Shown here: positions 1 through 8,837 of the stretch, one piece after another
How the letters are laid out: the number at the start of each line of letters is the position of its first letter
Numbering within the stretch: the stretch's first letter is position 1
Assembly: GCA_963739045.1 (NCBI GenBank)
Contig: CAVTYY010000004.1
Location: 1,240,001-1,304,000 of the forward strand
Direction of reading: 5' to 3'
Source: Halobacillus_B sp963739045
GTDB taxonomy: Bacteria; Bacillota; Bacilli; Bacillales; Halobacillaceae
DNA length: 64,000 nucleotides
Translations under genes and position numbers: made by a program
Notes under the pieces: model-generated
What the model was told of the DNA's origin: nothing
Databases searched by the model: none
Seen by the model: only the letters and a program-made list of their open reading frames with translations

Positions 1-84
1 TATAGCATCGGTCATTTCTTTTAAAATCGCATTTTCATTTGAGAGATTATTTGATAAATCAACCCATCCTGCAATTCCACACAT
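1..84 (-). CDS. asparagine synthetase (glutamine-hydrolysing), N-terminal fragment
   Basis: Only the first 28 codons lie in the window; the gene continues beyond position 1. The predicted start MCGIAGWVD is the hallmark of class II glutamine amidotransferases of the AsnB/AsnO type: Cys2, exposed after removal of Met1, is the nucleophile that releases ammonia from glutamine for asparagine synthesis. An AGAAGG ribosome site sits just upstream of the ATG on the minus strand. The ATP-dependent synthetase domain cannot be seen, so a relative such as an AsnH- or lasso-cyclase-type enzyme is not excluded. Confidence 0.85.
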   Translation of the reverse strand, partial: MCGIAGWVDLSNNLSNENAILKEMTDAI

Positions 85-402
85 TAAAATACGCCTTCTT
101 TCTAAATGTCATTCATGGGAAGACCCATGATTAAAGTAGTTAATCTGACCAATCTGATTTTTTGGTCAACCTAAATGGTATACCTGGCGATAAGGATACG
201 TCAATTATTCAACTGGGAATTGAGGGAATTAATGTAATGGTCTACGTATAATTACAAATAATGGAACTTAAATCACTTCATTTTACTCAGTTTTTCAAAT
301 TGAATTGACAATTGAAAACCCACCATTCCTGCAGAGAGGAATGGTGGGAAAAGTTAGAGGATGTTAAATTTATGCTTTGTTATAATAAAGAGGAGGTTTC
401 AT
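85..402. other. intergenic stretch
   Basis: No convincing gene. It holds the promoter region of the asparagine synthetase fragment (minus strand) and, at 319-348, the terminator of the following minus-strand membrane-protein gene. Confidence 0.6.
311..348 (-). terminator. rho-independent terminator of the CBO0543-family gene
   Basis: Perfect 12-bp inverted repeat (319-330 and 337-348, loop GCAGAG) followed on the minus strand by TTTTC. It lies about 55 bp past the stop of the minus-strand gene at 403. Confidence 0.65.
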
Positions 403-855
403 TTATTTAGGGAGTATTTTAAAATTTGTTAACAAATGGAGGTAAAGGGAAGCGATTGTAAAACCCGTGATGTAAACTAGATAGGTGAATAGAATATTCC
501 AGCCGTTTAAGTAGAGAACCCTCCCAATTAATAAGGCTCCTCCTTCGATACTGGTAGTTATTATTGAAAAAATAATAACTAATAAAGTACTGTTTATCCC
601 TTTTTTAACTTTAAAGTAAGCAAATATGCAAGCTAATAGGGGGAAATAACCAAGATTGTAAGGAAGGGCAGACAATGAAGGATTTTTTAAGATGGGAGAG
701 ACCATCCAGAACAAATCAAATCCCCAGTCATTAGCCAGAAAGGCAATCGCAATTCCAACAGGAAACATGACAAAGACTACGATGGGGGCTTTTTGGACGA
801 GTAAAATACATAAAATCCATGGAATTAAAAGTCCAAGGACAATATTTAGCAGCAT
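403..855 (-). CDS. CBO0543-family small integral membrane protein
   Basis: A 150-residue, very hydrophobic protein with about five membrane segments and short loops. The pattern (PWI near residue 15, a mid-protein PYNLGYFP, an ExGALL motif near 105, then an NGWNI segment) is that of the CBO0543 family of Bacillota membrane proteins, whose function is unknown. ATG at 855 is chosen over the upstream GTG because an AGAGGG ribosome site lies 8 nt before it. A second member of the family is encoded at 28533-28991, also alone and on the minus strand. The gene appears monocistronic, with its own terminator. Confidence 0.75.
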   Translation of the reverse strand: MLLNIVLGLLIPWILCILLVQKAPIVVFVMFPVGIAIAFLANDWGFDLFWMVSPILKNPSLSALPYNLGYFPLLACIFAYFKVKKGINSTLLVIIFSIITTSIEGGALLIGRVLYLNGWNILFTYLVYITGFTIASLYLHLLTNFKILPK

Positions 856-932
856 GAGGACCACCCTCTTTTTCTTTTATTATGTCCAATTTTTAAAAAA
901 ATAACGATAAGTGTATAGATAGGAGAGTATAC

Positions 933-1679
933 ATGAACCGATCAATTGCCGTAATTACAGGCGTTAGTCATGACCATGGGATTGGGGCAGCTGTATGTAA
1001 ACAGTTAGCTGAAGAAGGTCATGATGTTTTCTTTACTTGCTTTCAGGCAGATGAACAATGGGCAGAGGAATTTCGAATTATGCTAGAAAGCTTTGGAGTG
1101 AAAAGTCAGTATGCCGCTGTTGATTTATCTGAATCTCACGCTGCCTTCAGTCTCTTAGATCGAGTTATTGATACTTTAGGTTTTCCAACTGTTATTGTGA
1201 ACAATGCAGCTTATTCGACGAGGGATGGATTTGCTGAGCTTGACGCAGAGAGCTTAGATGCCCACTATGCGGTGAATATGAGGAGCACGTTTCTCCTTTG
1301 TACAGAATTCGCCCGCCGTTATGAAACCCTCGGAAAGAAGAAAGGGAAAATTGTAAACTTAACCTCTGGTCAAAATCAAGGACCTATGATTGGAGAGCTT
1401 GCCTATGCCTCGACTAAAGGAGCAATTGCGGCTTTTACTATTACTTTAGCTGCCGAGCTTGCTCGTCTAGGGATTAATGTCAATGCAGTGAATCCTGGTC
1501 CTACAGATACAGGGTGGATGACTGAAGCTATCAAAGAAGAATTGCGGCCTAAATTTTTATCAGGTCGTATTGGAGTACCTGAAGATGCAGCCAAACTCAT
1601 TGGGTTTCTTGTCAGGGATGAAGCCGATTGGATTACTGGACAGGTTATTAATTCTGAAGGGGGATTCTTAAGGAAATAA
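933..1679 (+). CDS. SDR-family NAD(P)-dependent oxidoreductase
   Basis: A 248-residue classical short-chain dehydrogenase. The cofactor loop is TGVSHDHGIG at residues 9-18, which has two extra residues compared with the usual TGxxxGxG. NNAA is at 90-93, catalytic Ser145, and Tyr158-x-x-x-Lys162. The C-terminal SEGGFLRK resembles 3-oxoacyl-ACP-reductase-like members, which end in a D/EGG motif. The extended glycine loop resembles bacterial 'SDR family' proteins often annotated as FabG-like, but its position away from fatty-acid genes argues against a housekeeping FabG. The substrate cannot be read from the sequence. A GGAGAG site precedes the ATG. Confidence 0.85.
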   Translation: MNRSIAVITGVSHDHGIGAAVCKQLAEEGHDVFFTCFQADEQWAEEFRIMLESFGVKSQYAAVDLSESHAAFSLLDRVIDTLGFPTVIVNNAAYSTRDGFAELDAESLDAHYAVNMRSTFLLCTEFARRYETLGKKKGKIVNLTSGQNQGPMIGELAYASTKGAIAAFTITLAAELARLGINVNAVNPGPTDTGWMTEAIKEELRPKFLSGRIGVPEDAAKLIGFLVRDEADWITGQVINSEGGFLRK

Positions 1680-1830
1680 CCCGGTTATCATGAACAGATC
1701 ATCTAGATGGGGGCTAATACTGAGGATTTTTTTATAAAAGATGCACCATCGGGCTGCCTCGACCCGTATTGTGCGGAGCAAGAGAGGGAAAAGGAAGCAG
1801 CAGCAGAGGAATGAGGGAGCTAAGATAGAA

Positions 1831-1860
1831 TTAAGGAAATGGATATTTCCATTTCCTTAA
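1831..1860. terminator. terminator overlapping the amine oxidase stop codon
   Basis: A 13-bp perfect inverted repeat (1831-1843 / 1848-1860, loop TATT). It overlaps the minus-strand stop codon at 1857-1859 and lies between convergent genes, so it could serve either strand. Neither side has a long T tract, so efficiency is uncertain. Confidence 0.5.
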
Positions 1861-3338
1861 TTTAGTGTGCTTAGGTTGACTTCATAAGCAGTTCGGATTC
1901 CTGATTCTACTCCGCCTTCCATCCAGCCGTGAAAGTCGGATGTATGTTCCCCTGCAAAATGAAGTTTGCCTTCAGGATTTCTTATAAAATCAGCGATGTT
2001 ATTTTCTTGTCCAGGTGTGAATAAAGTAAAACACCCAGCAGAGAATGGATTTTGACTCCAATTGAAAGAGAGGCTTTGTAAGTATTCACGATAAACGATG
2101 GGTCCGTAAACTTCAGCCAGGTCCTTTAGTACATATTTGGTGATTTGATCTTGGGTCAAACTATTCCATAACAAAGCATTCTGCCCCCAGCTGTAACTGG
2201 CCAGCAAAACTCCAGTAGAAGTATACCTGCTTGCGTGACTTGGAATATACGTAAATCGGGTTGGCCGGTCAGAAATAATATTCCCATAACCTAGCTGCTC
2301 CCAAAAACGGTTCTTAAATTCTATCCCTATTTTTATAGACGGTACCATCATAAGCTCCGCTATTGCCTGGCGTTTTTTATAGGAAACAGAATCAAAAGGG
2401 AGTATTTCAATAAACTGTAGAACGGAAAATGGAAGAGTGATAATAGCAGCGTCCCCTTTAAACAGACAGATTTCCCCAGTTGAAAGGTCTTTAGTTTCAA
2501 AAATTACTCCATCATCATTTTGGTAGATTTTTGTTATTTTTTGATTAAAATAAATATCATTTTCTAGTTGGGCTAAGAAAGATTTGGGAAGCTGATCGTT
2601 TCCTCCTAAGATTTCAAAAAACTTAGTTTTTTTATTAAAAATAGGATATATGATGTCAGTAAGAATATCGACAAAAGAGAATTCTGGAAACCCTTCAATC
2701 CCTAAGAGGACACTGATCATCCTTATGGCATTATTTGACATGGAGGGCCCTAAAGGATTATTGGCTAAATATCTTCCCATTGAATAGTCAGAGTATTTCT
2801 TTTTCAGTCTTTCTTTTTCTTCATCTGTACTTTTATCATACAGATCGAGAAATGGCTGAACGGCAAGCTGTAATAGTTCCGTCGCTGTCTTTCCTTCTTC
2901 CCAGTCGTCCAGGGGATAATTGAGTACCTCAGGATGCTTCTCATAATAAGCTTGAGTGGTCTTGACATTATTGACAAAAATGAAATCCTTTGGCGAATCG
3001 TTATAAAATGGGTTTAATGTCAGGTTAAATCTCTTAATATACTCCATAACGAGGGAATGATTACTCGGAATTCTCATTGCCCCCATATCTAAATAATTGC
3101 CATCAGTAAAAGGATACCTGATTGTAAAAATTCGTCCGCCTACCCGGTTATTCCCTTCAATGATAATTACATGATAGCCTGCTTCTTTAAGTAAAGAGGC
3201 GGCCACGAGACCAGAAATTCCTGCTCCGGCAATGAGGATTGTTTTGGGGTTCTTGGGTTTTTTTAGGCCGTTTTTAATGATGGAGAGCATATCTTCTGGA
3301 TAGTTTAAGTTCGTGTAATTCTTCAATCTTTCTTCCAA
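1857..3338 (-). CDS. flavin monoamine oxidase / L-amino-acid oxidase family protein
   Basis: A 493-residue FAD enzyme. GAGISG at residues 38-43 and an acidic residue ending the second strand (Glu61) form the Rossmann dinucleotide fold, followed by RVGGRI (65-70), the FAD fingerprint of amine oxidases. The C-terminal segment has the family motif HFAGEHTSDFHGWMEGGVESG, where the Trp/Gly-rich stretch lines the flavin site. The reaction would be oxidative deamination of an amine or amino acid, releasing ammonia and peroxide. No signal peptide is visible, so it is probably cytoplasmic. It is similar in length to Bacillus L-amino-acid oxidases (YobN-like). It is monocistronic, and the substrate is unknown. 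Confidence 0.85.
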   Translation of the reverse strand: MEERLKNYTNLNYPEDMLSIIKNGLKKPKNPKTILIAGAGISGLVAASLLKEAGYHVIIIEGNNRVGGRIFTIRYPFTDGNYLDMGAMRIPSNHSLVMEYIKRFNLTLNPFYNDSPKDFIFVNNVKTTQAYYEKHPEVLNYPLDDWEEGKTATELLQLAVQPFLDLYDKSTDEEKERLKKKYSDYSMGRYLANNPLGPSMSNNAIRMISVLLGIEGFPEFSFVDILTDIIYPIFNKKTKFFEILGGNDQLPKSFLAQLENDIYFNQKITKIYQNDDGVIFETKDLSTGEICLFKGDAAIITLPFSVLQFIEILPFDSVSYKKRQAIAELMMVPSIKIGIEFKNRFWEQLGYGNIISDRPTRFTYIPSHASRYTSTGVLLASYSWGQNALLWNSLTQDQITKYVLKDLAEVYGPIVYREYLQSLSFNWSQNPFSAGCFTLFTPGQENNIADFIRNPEGKLHFAGEHTSDFHGWMEGGVESGIRTAYEVNLSTLN

Positions 3339-3490
3339 ACCATTCCCTCCTTTTATTTACATTTTATGAATTCTATTAGGAGGTATGCTTGAATTATGGA
3401 TCTGCCTTTATCCGTTTTAAGTTTTACACAAATAAGCAGACTTCTCCCTGAATAAGATGACAATAGAATGCAAGGAGAGGGGGAAACAAT

Positions 3491-4903
3491 TTGCAAATTC
3501 ACGTGGTTCAACCTGGAAACACACTGTGGAGTATCGCTCAGAACTACCAGTCTTCCATAAACCAAATTGTTTTGGTGAATGGATTGGATCATCCGGATGC
3601 TTTAGTAGTCGGGCAAGCCCTGGTGATACCAGAACCATCGAGAGAACATATCGTACAGCCTGGTGATACTCTGTGGGGGATTGCGAACCGTTATGGGGTG
3701 TCGGTCCAGCAGCTTGCAGCGAACAATAATCTTTCTAATCCTCAATTATTATTCGTCGGAGAGTTAATTAAACTACCTTATTGGTACTATACTATTCAGG
3801 CGGGAGACTCCCTGTGGGCGATTGCAAACAAGAATGGTGTGTCCATAGATGAAGTAGCTCAACTGAATAATATTGCAGAGCCTGGATTGATTTATATCGG
3901 TCAGACCTTAAAGATTCCCGCTGCGGAACTGCCTTCGGCTGAAGTAAATGCTTACACGACAAACATTAATGAGCAAGGTACACAGGAAGTCCTTTATTTA
4001 GGGAGGAACTTCACTTATCTGTCGCCTTTTATGTATGCGGTTCGGTCAAACGGAACTATTACAAGCATGGATGAGGAAGCTTTACTAGAAGCAGCCAGAC
4101 AAAATAATGTAGCTCCTTTAATGGTATTAACTACCTTCTCTGGAGGCACATTTGATTCGGATTTAGCGGCGGCAATTCTTAGAAATCCAGAATTGCAGGA
4201 AAAGTTAATTACAAACGTGTTAGCTGAAATGGAGGCAAAACAGTATACGGGATTAAATATCGATTTCGAATATGTCTATCCAGAAGACCGTCAGAATTAC
4301 AATGATTTTTTAAGGAGAGTAGTGAACCGTTTGCATCCAAAAGGATACACCGTGTCTACTGCTCTAGCTCCTAAAATCTCAGGAAGTCAATCAGGTCTAT
4401 TATACGAAGCCCACGATTATCAGGCCCACGGAGAAATTGTTGATTTTGTAGTATTAATGACCTATGAATGGGGATGGGCAGGAGGTGAGCCATGGGCAAT
4501 CGCTCCGATCAATAAAGTAAAAGAAGTACTTGATTATGCAGTAACAGTTATTCCCAGACAAAAGATCCTTATGGGCGTTCCACTATATGGCAGGGATTGG
4601 AAAATCCCTTGGGTGAAAGGAACTTATGCCAGAACAGTGAGCCCAAAGGAAGCTGTTCAATTGGCAGCCAAATACGGAGTGGCCATTCAATACGATGAGA
4701 AATATCAATCACCCTACTTTCGATATAGGGATGAAAACGGTCAGCAGCATGAAGTATGGTTTGAAGATGCACGAAGTGTGCAGGCAAAATATGACACGAT
4801 TAAAGCCTATGGATTGCGTGGAGCGAGTTATTGGGTACTAGGCAGCTCTTTTCCGCAAAATTGGCCAGTACTTCAGACCAATTTTTCAATTAAGAAAGTG
4901 TAA
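3491..4903 (+). CDS. LysM-domain glycosyl hydrolase family 18 (SleL/YaaH-like spore cortex hydrolase)
   Basis: A 470-residue protein with three N-terminal LysM peptidoglycan-binding repeats (about 1-47, 53-97 and 99-143), each with a V/IQPG or IQAGDxLW opening, followed by a GH18 TIM barrel (about 155-465). The barrel contains the chitinase-type signature ending in IDFE, with Glu260 as the acid. This is the architecture of SleL/YaaH, N-acetylglucosaminidases that cut cortex fragments during spore germination. There is no signal peptide, as in YaaH. The start is TTG at 3491, set by an AAGGAGAGGGG site just upstream. It carries three LysM domains, where YaaH has two. Confidence 0.88.
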   Translation: MQIHVVQPGNTLWSIAQNYQSSINQIVLVNGLDHPDALVVGQALVIPEPSREHIVQPGDTLWGIANRYGVSVQQLAANNNLSNPQLLFVGELIKLPYWYYTIQAGDSLWAIANKNGVSIDEVAQLNNIAEPGLIYIGQTLKIPAAELPSAEVNAYTTNINEQGTQEVLYLGRNFTYLSPFMYAVRSNGTITSMDEEALLEAARQNNVAPLMVLTTFSGGTFDSDLAAAILRNPELQEKLITNVLAEMEAKQYTGLNIDFEYVYPEDRQNYNDFLRRVVNRLHPKGYTVSTALAPKISGSQSGLLYEAHDYQAHGEIVDFVVLMTYEWGWAGGEPWAIAPINKVKEVLDYAVTVIPRQKILMGVPLYGRDWKIPWVKGTYARTVSPKEAVQLAAKYGVAIQYDEKYQSPYFRYRDENGQQHEVWFEDARSVQAKYDTIKAYGLRGASYWVLGSSFPQNWPVLQTNFSIKKV

Positions 4904-4940
4904 AAATAGCAGGAGGCTGATTACGCCTCCTGCTATTTTT
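4902..4940. terminator. bidirectional terminator between convergent genes
   Basis: A 16-bp perfect stem (4902-4917 / 4925-4940, loop TGATTAC) with A/T tails on both sides. It serves the GH18 gene (+) and the 4933-5244 gene (-), and overlaps the 3' end of the latter. Confidence 0.85.
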
Positions 4941-5244
4941 TATTATTCAGTTCCATTTGGTTCCATTCTTCATTGACTACAAATGCCAGGTCATCATTCC
5001 CAAATAATGACAAGACTTCTAATAGTGTTTCTACAGAAATTTGATGAGCTTCAGCTTGCGGGAGGGTTAATTCTGCAGCATCCTGCAGAGCAATATTGTC
5101 TGCCTGATTTGGATAAGCCTTTTTATAAATTTCAAAAGGATCCAGTTCATTGTTCACACACCATTGAGCAAATATTAAAATCATCTTCTGTTCGTCTTGC
5201 TTATAGTGGTGAATAATCTGCTCGTCCATTGCCTTTCTGTCCAT
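4933..5244 (-). CDS. uncharacterised small acidic protein
   Basis: A 103-residue soluble, acidic and probably all-helical protein with no recognised catalytic motif. An AQWCVNNELDP segment near residue 26 and a short AY-P-Q stretch are the only notable features. Its ribosome site is AGGAGG, 4-9 nt before the ATG. I recognise it only as a conserved-looking Bacillaceae hypothetical. It is convergent with the GH18 gene and shares its terminator. Confidence 0.6.
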   Translation of the reverse strand: MDRKAMDEQIIHHYKQDEQKMILIFAQWCVNNELDPFEIYKKAYPNQADNIALQDAAELTLPQAEAHQISVETLLEVLSLFGNDDLAFVVNEEWNQMELNNKK

Positions 5245-5495
5245 TGCTTAACCTCCTGAAAGTCAATTAAATTGGTTCCCTGAATGAATAGATTATTTAG
5301 AATTGCTTTAAAAAATGAATGAGGATGGATACTCTTCCAATCTCTTATTACTATTTTAGCATTTGTATTTCTTGCTGTCTTCTATGATTCAGTATCTTGC
5401 CAAAAAGGCATCTGAAAATGTATGAAGCATATGCAAGCTGAACGGATGGCCATTAAAAAAATCTTCTTCAGGTGAAGATCGGTTCATTTATTTGG

Positions 5496-6098
5496 CTAAG
5501 ACCATTCACTTCTCTTATTCAGCCAGGGGAAGGAGTGCTCAGGAACAGGAAGACCTAGTGCCTCGCAAATGGGCTGCCATCCATCAGAAGCTTTCCACTC
5601 GAGCAGGCGATCAGCGGGAACGCTATTTCTAACTTCTTCATTATGAGCCAGATAAGCATTCATCATAGTGGACCGGTCATCCCAATGGGACGTTCCAGTA
5701 AATCTTTCTAAGAGTTTGACAAGGCCGCGGCCCTCTGTCCAATCCTCTTCCTGGGCCATGCGGGCAGGGCGCAAGATAGTTGAGGCTACGCTGGTCCACC
5801 AATCCTCTACATCTTCCCGTACGGACAGAAGGACGAGGGCATTCGGGTTTTCTTCGCTTAGCTGCCGCCAGAACATGGACGCCGGCCAGTCTACTGCTGC
5901 CGAATACCGGGCCATTAGTTTATCCCAGTCGGTCGTTCCAGTTTCAATAGCTTCATTCCATCCTTTCCCGAGATTAAAGGGGTGGCCAGGAATAGCGCTC
6001 ATATGACAGCATGGTCCGCGAAGAAGTTCTTCAAGGGCAGACCTAAGAGAACTCGTCCCCGTTCTTGGGAGACCTGCTCCTACAACTTTTAGATTCAT
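5496..6098 (-). CDS. sulfotransferase family protein (PAPS-dependent type)
   Basis: A 200-residue protein starting MNLKVVGAGLPRTGTSSL. The GLPRTGTSSL loop at residues 8-17 is the 5'-phosphosulfate-binding loop of the Sulfotransfer_4-like family. A second block around VLLSVREDVEDWW matches the 3'-phosphate-binding strand with its Arg and Asp. The enzyme would move sulfate from PAPS to an unknown hydroxyl or amine. ATG at 6098 is preferred to a start 15 codons upstream because AAGGAGG lies 8 nt before it. This family is commoner in actinobacteria, fungi and cyanobacteria than in bacilli, so horizontal gain is plausible. The acceptor is unknown, and no neighbour explains it. Confidence 0.75.
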   Translation of the reverse strand: MNLKVVGAGLPRTGTSSLRSALEELLRGPCCHMSAIPGHPFNLGKGWNEAIETGTTDWDKLMARYSAAVDWPASMFWRQLSEENPNALVLLSVREDVEDWWTSVASTILRPARMAQEEDWTEGRGLVKLLERFTGTSHWDDRSTMMNAYLAHNEEVRNSVPADRLLEWKASDGWQPICEALGLPVPEHSFPWLNKRSEWS

Positions 6099-6354
6099 GT
6101 ACGGAAACCTCCTTAGTGACTTTAGTCCATTCCAGTATAACACCAGTTAAATCGATGATGACAGTTTTTCCACACGATGGGTTAATCCTATGCAATAGGG
6201 GGGGAAGATCAAAATTTCTCATCTATAGAACTTTGGATAACTCTGTAGCAGCCACCTCTGCTCGATTCGATCGGGTGTTAATCTCGCTCCATAAAATGGT
6301 AGACTAATTATAGGAAAGCCTATTCATTAATATCAGAAAATGGAGGATGCCTCA

Positions 6355-6930
6355 ATGGAATTAATCTTTGTAAGACACGGGCAAGGCGAGCACACGCTGA
6401 GCCCGCCCGAAAGTTTACAGCTTAATGCTCCTTCGTTAACGGAGGAAGGAGTAAACCAGATTTCTGAACTGAAAAGGAAGCTTTCTTTGAATCAGGGAGA
6501 TCTGTTGGTAAGCAGTCCGACAAGGAGAACAATAGAAACGGCCACGCTCCTGGCAAACGGTACAAAAGGGATGATAACCATCAGCCCTGCAGTTTCACCA
6601 AGAATGTTCCCTCAAAATTCGAAGTGGAAAACACTTCCCTGTGATAAAACGATAGAAAAAGAGTTCTTAAAGAAGGACCTTCCCAACGTTGAATTAGAAG
6701 ACAGCTCTTCTGAAGAGTTATGGAGAAGGGGGATAAATACTATACCAGAACACGTTTTTAAAACGATTGGAAATCAATTTCTGGATTGGTGCAGACAGCA
6801 GCATAAAGAAAAAATATTCATTGTCTCTCATGATGGAACCATTACTTCGTATCGTCAATTAATTACCGGAAGTTCACTATCAAGAAAAGACTTTCTTAAA
6901 GACGGAGGGTGGGTACGAGTGTATTGTTGA
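6355..6930 (+). CDS. histidine phosphatase (phosphoglycerate-mutase-like) family protein
   Basis: A 191-residue protein that opens MELIFVRHGQGEH: RHG is the catalytic signature, with the His that becomes phosphorylated. A second core His sits in IVSHDGT near residue 160, and the SSPTRRTIETA block carries the conserved Arg. These residues mark a working cytoplasmic phosphatase or mutase fold, but the substrate cannot be inferred. ATG at 6355 is chosen because GGAGG at 6342-6346 is well spaced for it; an earlier in-frame ATG overlaps that ribosome site. It is monocistronic. Confidence 0.82.
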   Translation: MELIFVRHGQGEHTLSPPESLQLNAPSLTEEGVNQISELKRKLSLNQGDLLVSSPTRRTIETATLLANGTKGMITISPAVSPRMFPQNSKWKTLPCDKTIEKEFLKKDLPNVELEDSSSEELWRRGINTIPEHVFKTIGNQFLDWCRQQHKEKIFIVSHDGTITSYRQLITGSSLSRKDFLKDGGWVRVYC

Positions 6931-7003
6931 AGGAAAGGGAGGATCCTCTACAACATTTTGTACTATCTCGATATTCATGAAATTGGGGGTTGGATGTGAG
7001 GGG

Positions 7004-7130
7004 AATATCGGCGGAAATTTGGTTATATCGTCGGAAAATAGAATATATCAACGATAAATGAGATATATCCACGAATTCGAACAGTTTATCAACGAAACAA
7101 GAAATATATCAATAAAACCACCTATTCATC
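7004..7130. repeat. degenerate 20-bp-periodic direct-repeat array
   Basis: A TATC core recurs at 7006, 7026, 7046, 7066, 7087 and 7107, with a degenerate copy (CATC) at 7127. The spacing is therefore 20 bp throughout, with one 21. Around the core the unit reads roughly ATATATC-n-n-CGAAAA. The array fills most of the 315-bp gap between the histidine phosphatase and the convergent glycosylase. No open frame in it looks coding. It is not a CRISPR, because repeat and spacer are not distinct. Confidence 0.7.
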
Positions 7131-7245
7131 CACTACCTGGCAGAAAAATTAGGTGATTTTATTTCGTAGATCATCAAAATACGTGTAGATAATAGCAGGG
7201 AAACTCAGGGGTCTTCTCAGCCATCCTTTCTTGCTACGTACATTA

Positions 7246-7830
7246 TTATTTAGAAACGAACTTATTACCAGTTACCCAATATCTCCATGGTAAATGACGA
7301 GCTTCTCCTGAATTATCAATTCCGATACGTGGTCCTTCAGAAATTTGTTCAGGTGTGAACCCTGGAAGGATATAAAGGGGAGGCGCGTCAAGAGGGCGCC
7401 CATAATCCTGTTGAGTAATTCCAAGAGCTTTTGTGAGTTTCCCAGGTCCGTTGGTAAGCTCTTTTTCCTTTTTGTTTCCTCTTCTGAGATACATTAATTC
7501 CTCACCTTTCACAGGCTCAACAGCACGAATGAGAACAGCTTCCGGCTTCTCTTGATTCCCGCTGACTACATTAACCAGACAATGCGTATGCATGACATAT
7601 GTATAGGCATAACCTGCAGGACCGAACATAACCTCCGTTCGGTTTGTTCTTTTATTATTAAAGCTATGGGCTGCCTGGTCTTCCGGTCCCATATAAGCTT
7701 CTGTTTCTACGATAAATCCAGAGGCAGTTCCTTCTTTTGTTTCTTTTACCAACTGACAGCCTAGTAAGGATTTCGCTAATTCCAAAGTAGGTTGTTCATA
7801 AAATTCTTTTCCCAATACATTCATTTTCAT
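7246..7830 (-). CDS. mpg: DNA-3-methyladenine glycosylase (AAG/MPG family)
   Basis: A 194-residue single-domain base-excision glycosylase. It has the family core IVETEAY at residues 40-46, with Glu44 as the probable catalytic residue. GPEDQAAHS, the FGPAGYAYTYVMHTHCLVN block and LIRAVEP follow, then NGPGKLTKALGI, all in the order typical of AAG/MPG enzymes (B. subtilis YxlJ type). It removes alkylated purines such as 3-methyladenine and starts repair. The start could be codon 1 or codon 3, since GAAGGGAAG abuts the first ATG. It stands alone. Confidence 0.92.
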   Translation of the reverse strand: MKMNVLGKEFYEQPTLELAKSLLGCQLVKETKEGTASGFIVETEAYMGPEDQAAHSFNNKRTNRTEVMFGPAGYAYTYVMHTHCLVNVVSGNQEKPEAVLIRAVEPVKGEELMYLRRGNKKEKELTNGPGKLTKALGITQQDYGRPLDAPPLYILPGFTPEQISEGPRIGIDNSGEARHLPWRYWVTGNKFVSK

Positions 7831-8048
7831 CTTCCCTTCTCTTTTTCAAATTCATTCCTTTTCCTCATGATAATTAAACTAATAAAAAACATCCTCCTAC
7901 CAATATCTTCTTTTTACAGTTGTGAAATCATGGGGATTTTGAAATAATTACCTTAAAATCAAATGGTAAAAGATAGACATTTTCTCCGTTGCCTAAGAGC
8001 ACACAGCAGGGACAGGTAAGAAGCGAGATATTTTAGGGAGAGGAAGCC

Positions 8049-8693
8049 ATGATTATAAAGAAAATTTCCTGCCAAGTACATGAGTACCAAAAGCCATTGT
8101 TTTCTCGAGCGCAAGAAGAATGGAAAGAAATCCTTCCTACAGCTGGTTTTCTAGGACAGATTGGCGGCTGGAGTCTCAGCGATCCCTTAACAGCCATTAT
8201 TTTTGCTTTCTGGGAAGACGAGGCTTCTTATGAAAGGTTTATGAATGAAGATCATGACCGAGTTTTCCATAATTCCGACCAGGAAAGCACCTATTTTTCG
8301 ATAGATACAGAGCTCTTTCAAGTGGAACATGACCTGTTGGAAGGGCTGTCAGGATTGGGAACTCTCATCCGGAGGGCAAATTATATTTGCGCAGCGTTTA
8401 CACAAGTGAAAAGAAACAGAATCGAGCATTTTCTTGAGATTCAAAGATCCGTTTGGAATCCAGGCATTGAGCAAGCTGAAGGGATGGCAGGAGGAGTCAT
8501 ATGTCGTTCTCAGAGCGCCTCTCAGCACTTTCTTATCTTTACAGGATGGGAAAATCAATCCTACCATCAGAAGTACAGGCCTCATCTTTTTCCGAATTTA
8601 CATAAGGCAGCCCCGCAGCAAGACGTGAATCACCTTTCTGGGGAGAGCTTTCCCGTAGAAGAAGGCTGGCGGGTTGTTTCATCCGAATATTAA
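8049..8693 (+). CDS. YdbC-like DUF4937 protein (dimeric alpha-beta barrel type)
   Basis: A 214-residue soluble protein with two tandem repeats of an antibiotic-biosynthesis-monooxygenase-like fold. The first half has GFLGQIGGW and FWEDEASYERFM; the second has GMAGGVICR and FTGWENQSYHQKY. This matches the DUF4937/YdbC family of Bacillus, whose activity is unknown. The tandem barrel probably forms an intramolecular dimer. An AGGGAGAGGAAG site precedes the ATG. It is convergent with nhaC and separated from it by a terminator. Confidence 0.7.
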   Translation: MIIKKISCQVHEYQKPLFSRAQEEWKEILPTAGFLGQIGGWSLSDPLTAIIFAFWEDEASYERFMNEDHDRVFHNSDQESTYFSIDTELFQVEHDLLEGLSGLGTLIRRANYICAAFTQVKRNRIEHFLEIQRSVWNPGIEQAEGMAGGVICRSQSASQHFLIFTGWENQSYHQKYRPHLFPNLHKAAPQQDVNHLSGESFPVEEGWRVVSSEY

Positions 8694-8792
8694 CAATCCG
8701 TCTAAGGTTTATGCGCGTGCAGAGGAGAATTATTTCCTATGTAACATTTGTGGATGGATCGATGAAGAAAGGTATCCAGCTGGTATGCAAAA

Positions 8793-8833
8793 AAACATCA
8801 GCGCTCTTAAGTCTGACAAGAGCGCTGATGTTT
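8793..8833 (-). terminator. terminator of the nhaC-type gene
   Basis: A 16-bp perfect stem (8793-8808 / 8818-8833), followed on the minus strand by a run of T. It starts only 5 bp past the stop of the antiporter gene. Confidence 0.85.
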
Positions 8834-8837
8834 GGCA

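Noticed and set aside
7004..7130. CRISPR array
   Set aside because: The 20-bp steps have no separate conserved repeat and unique spacer, units are degenerate, and there are no cas genes.
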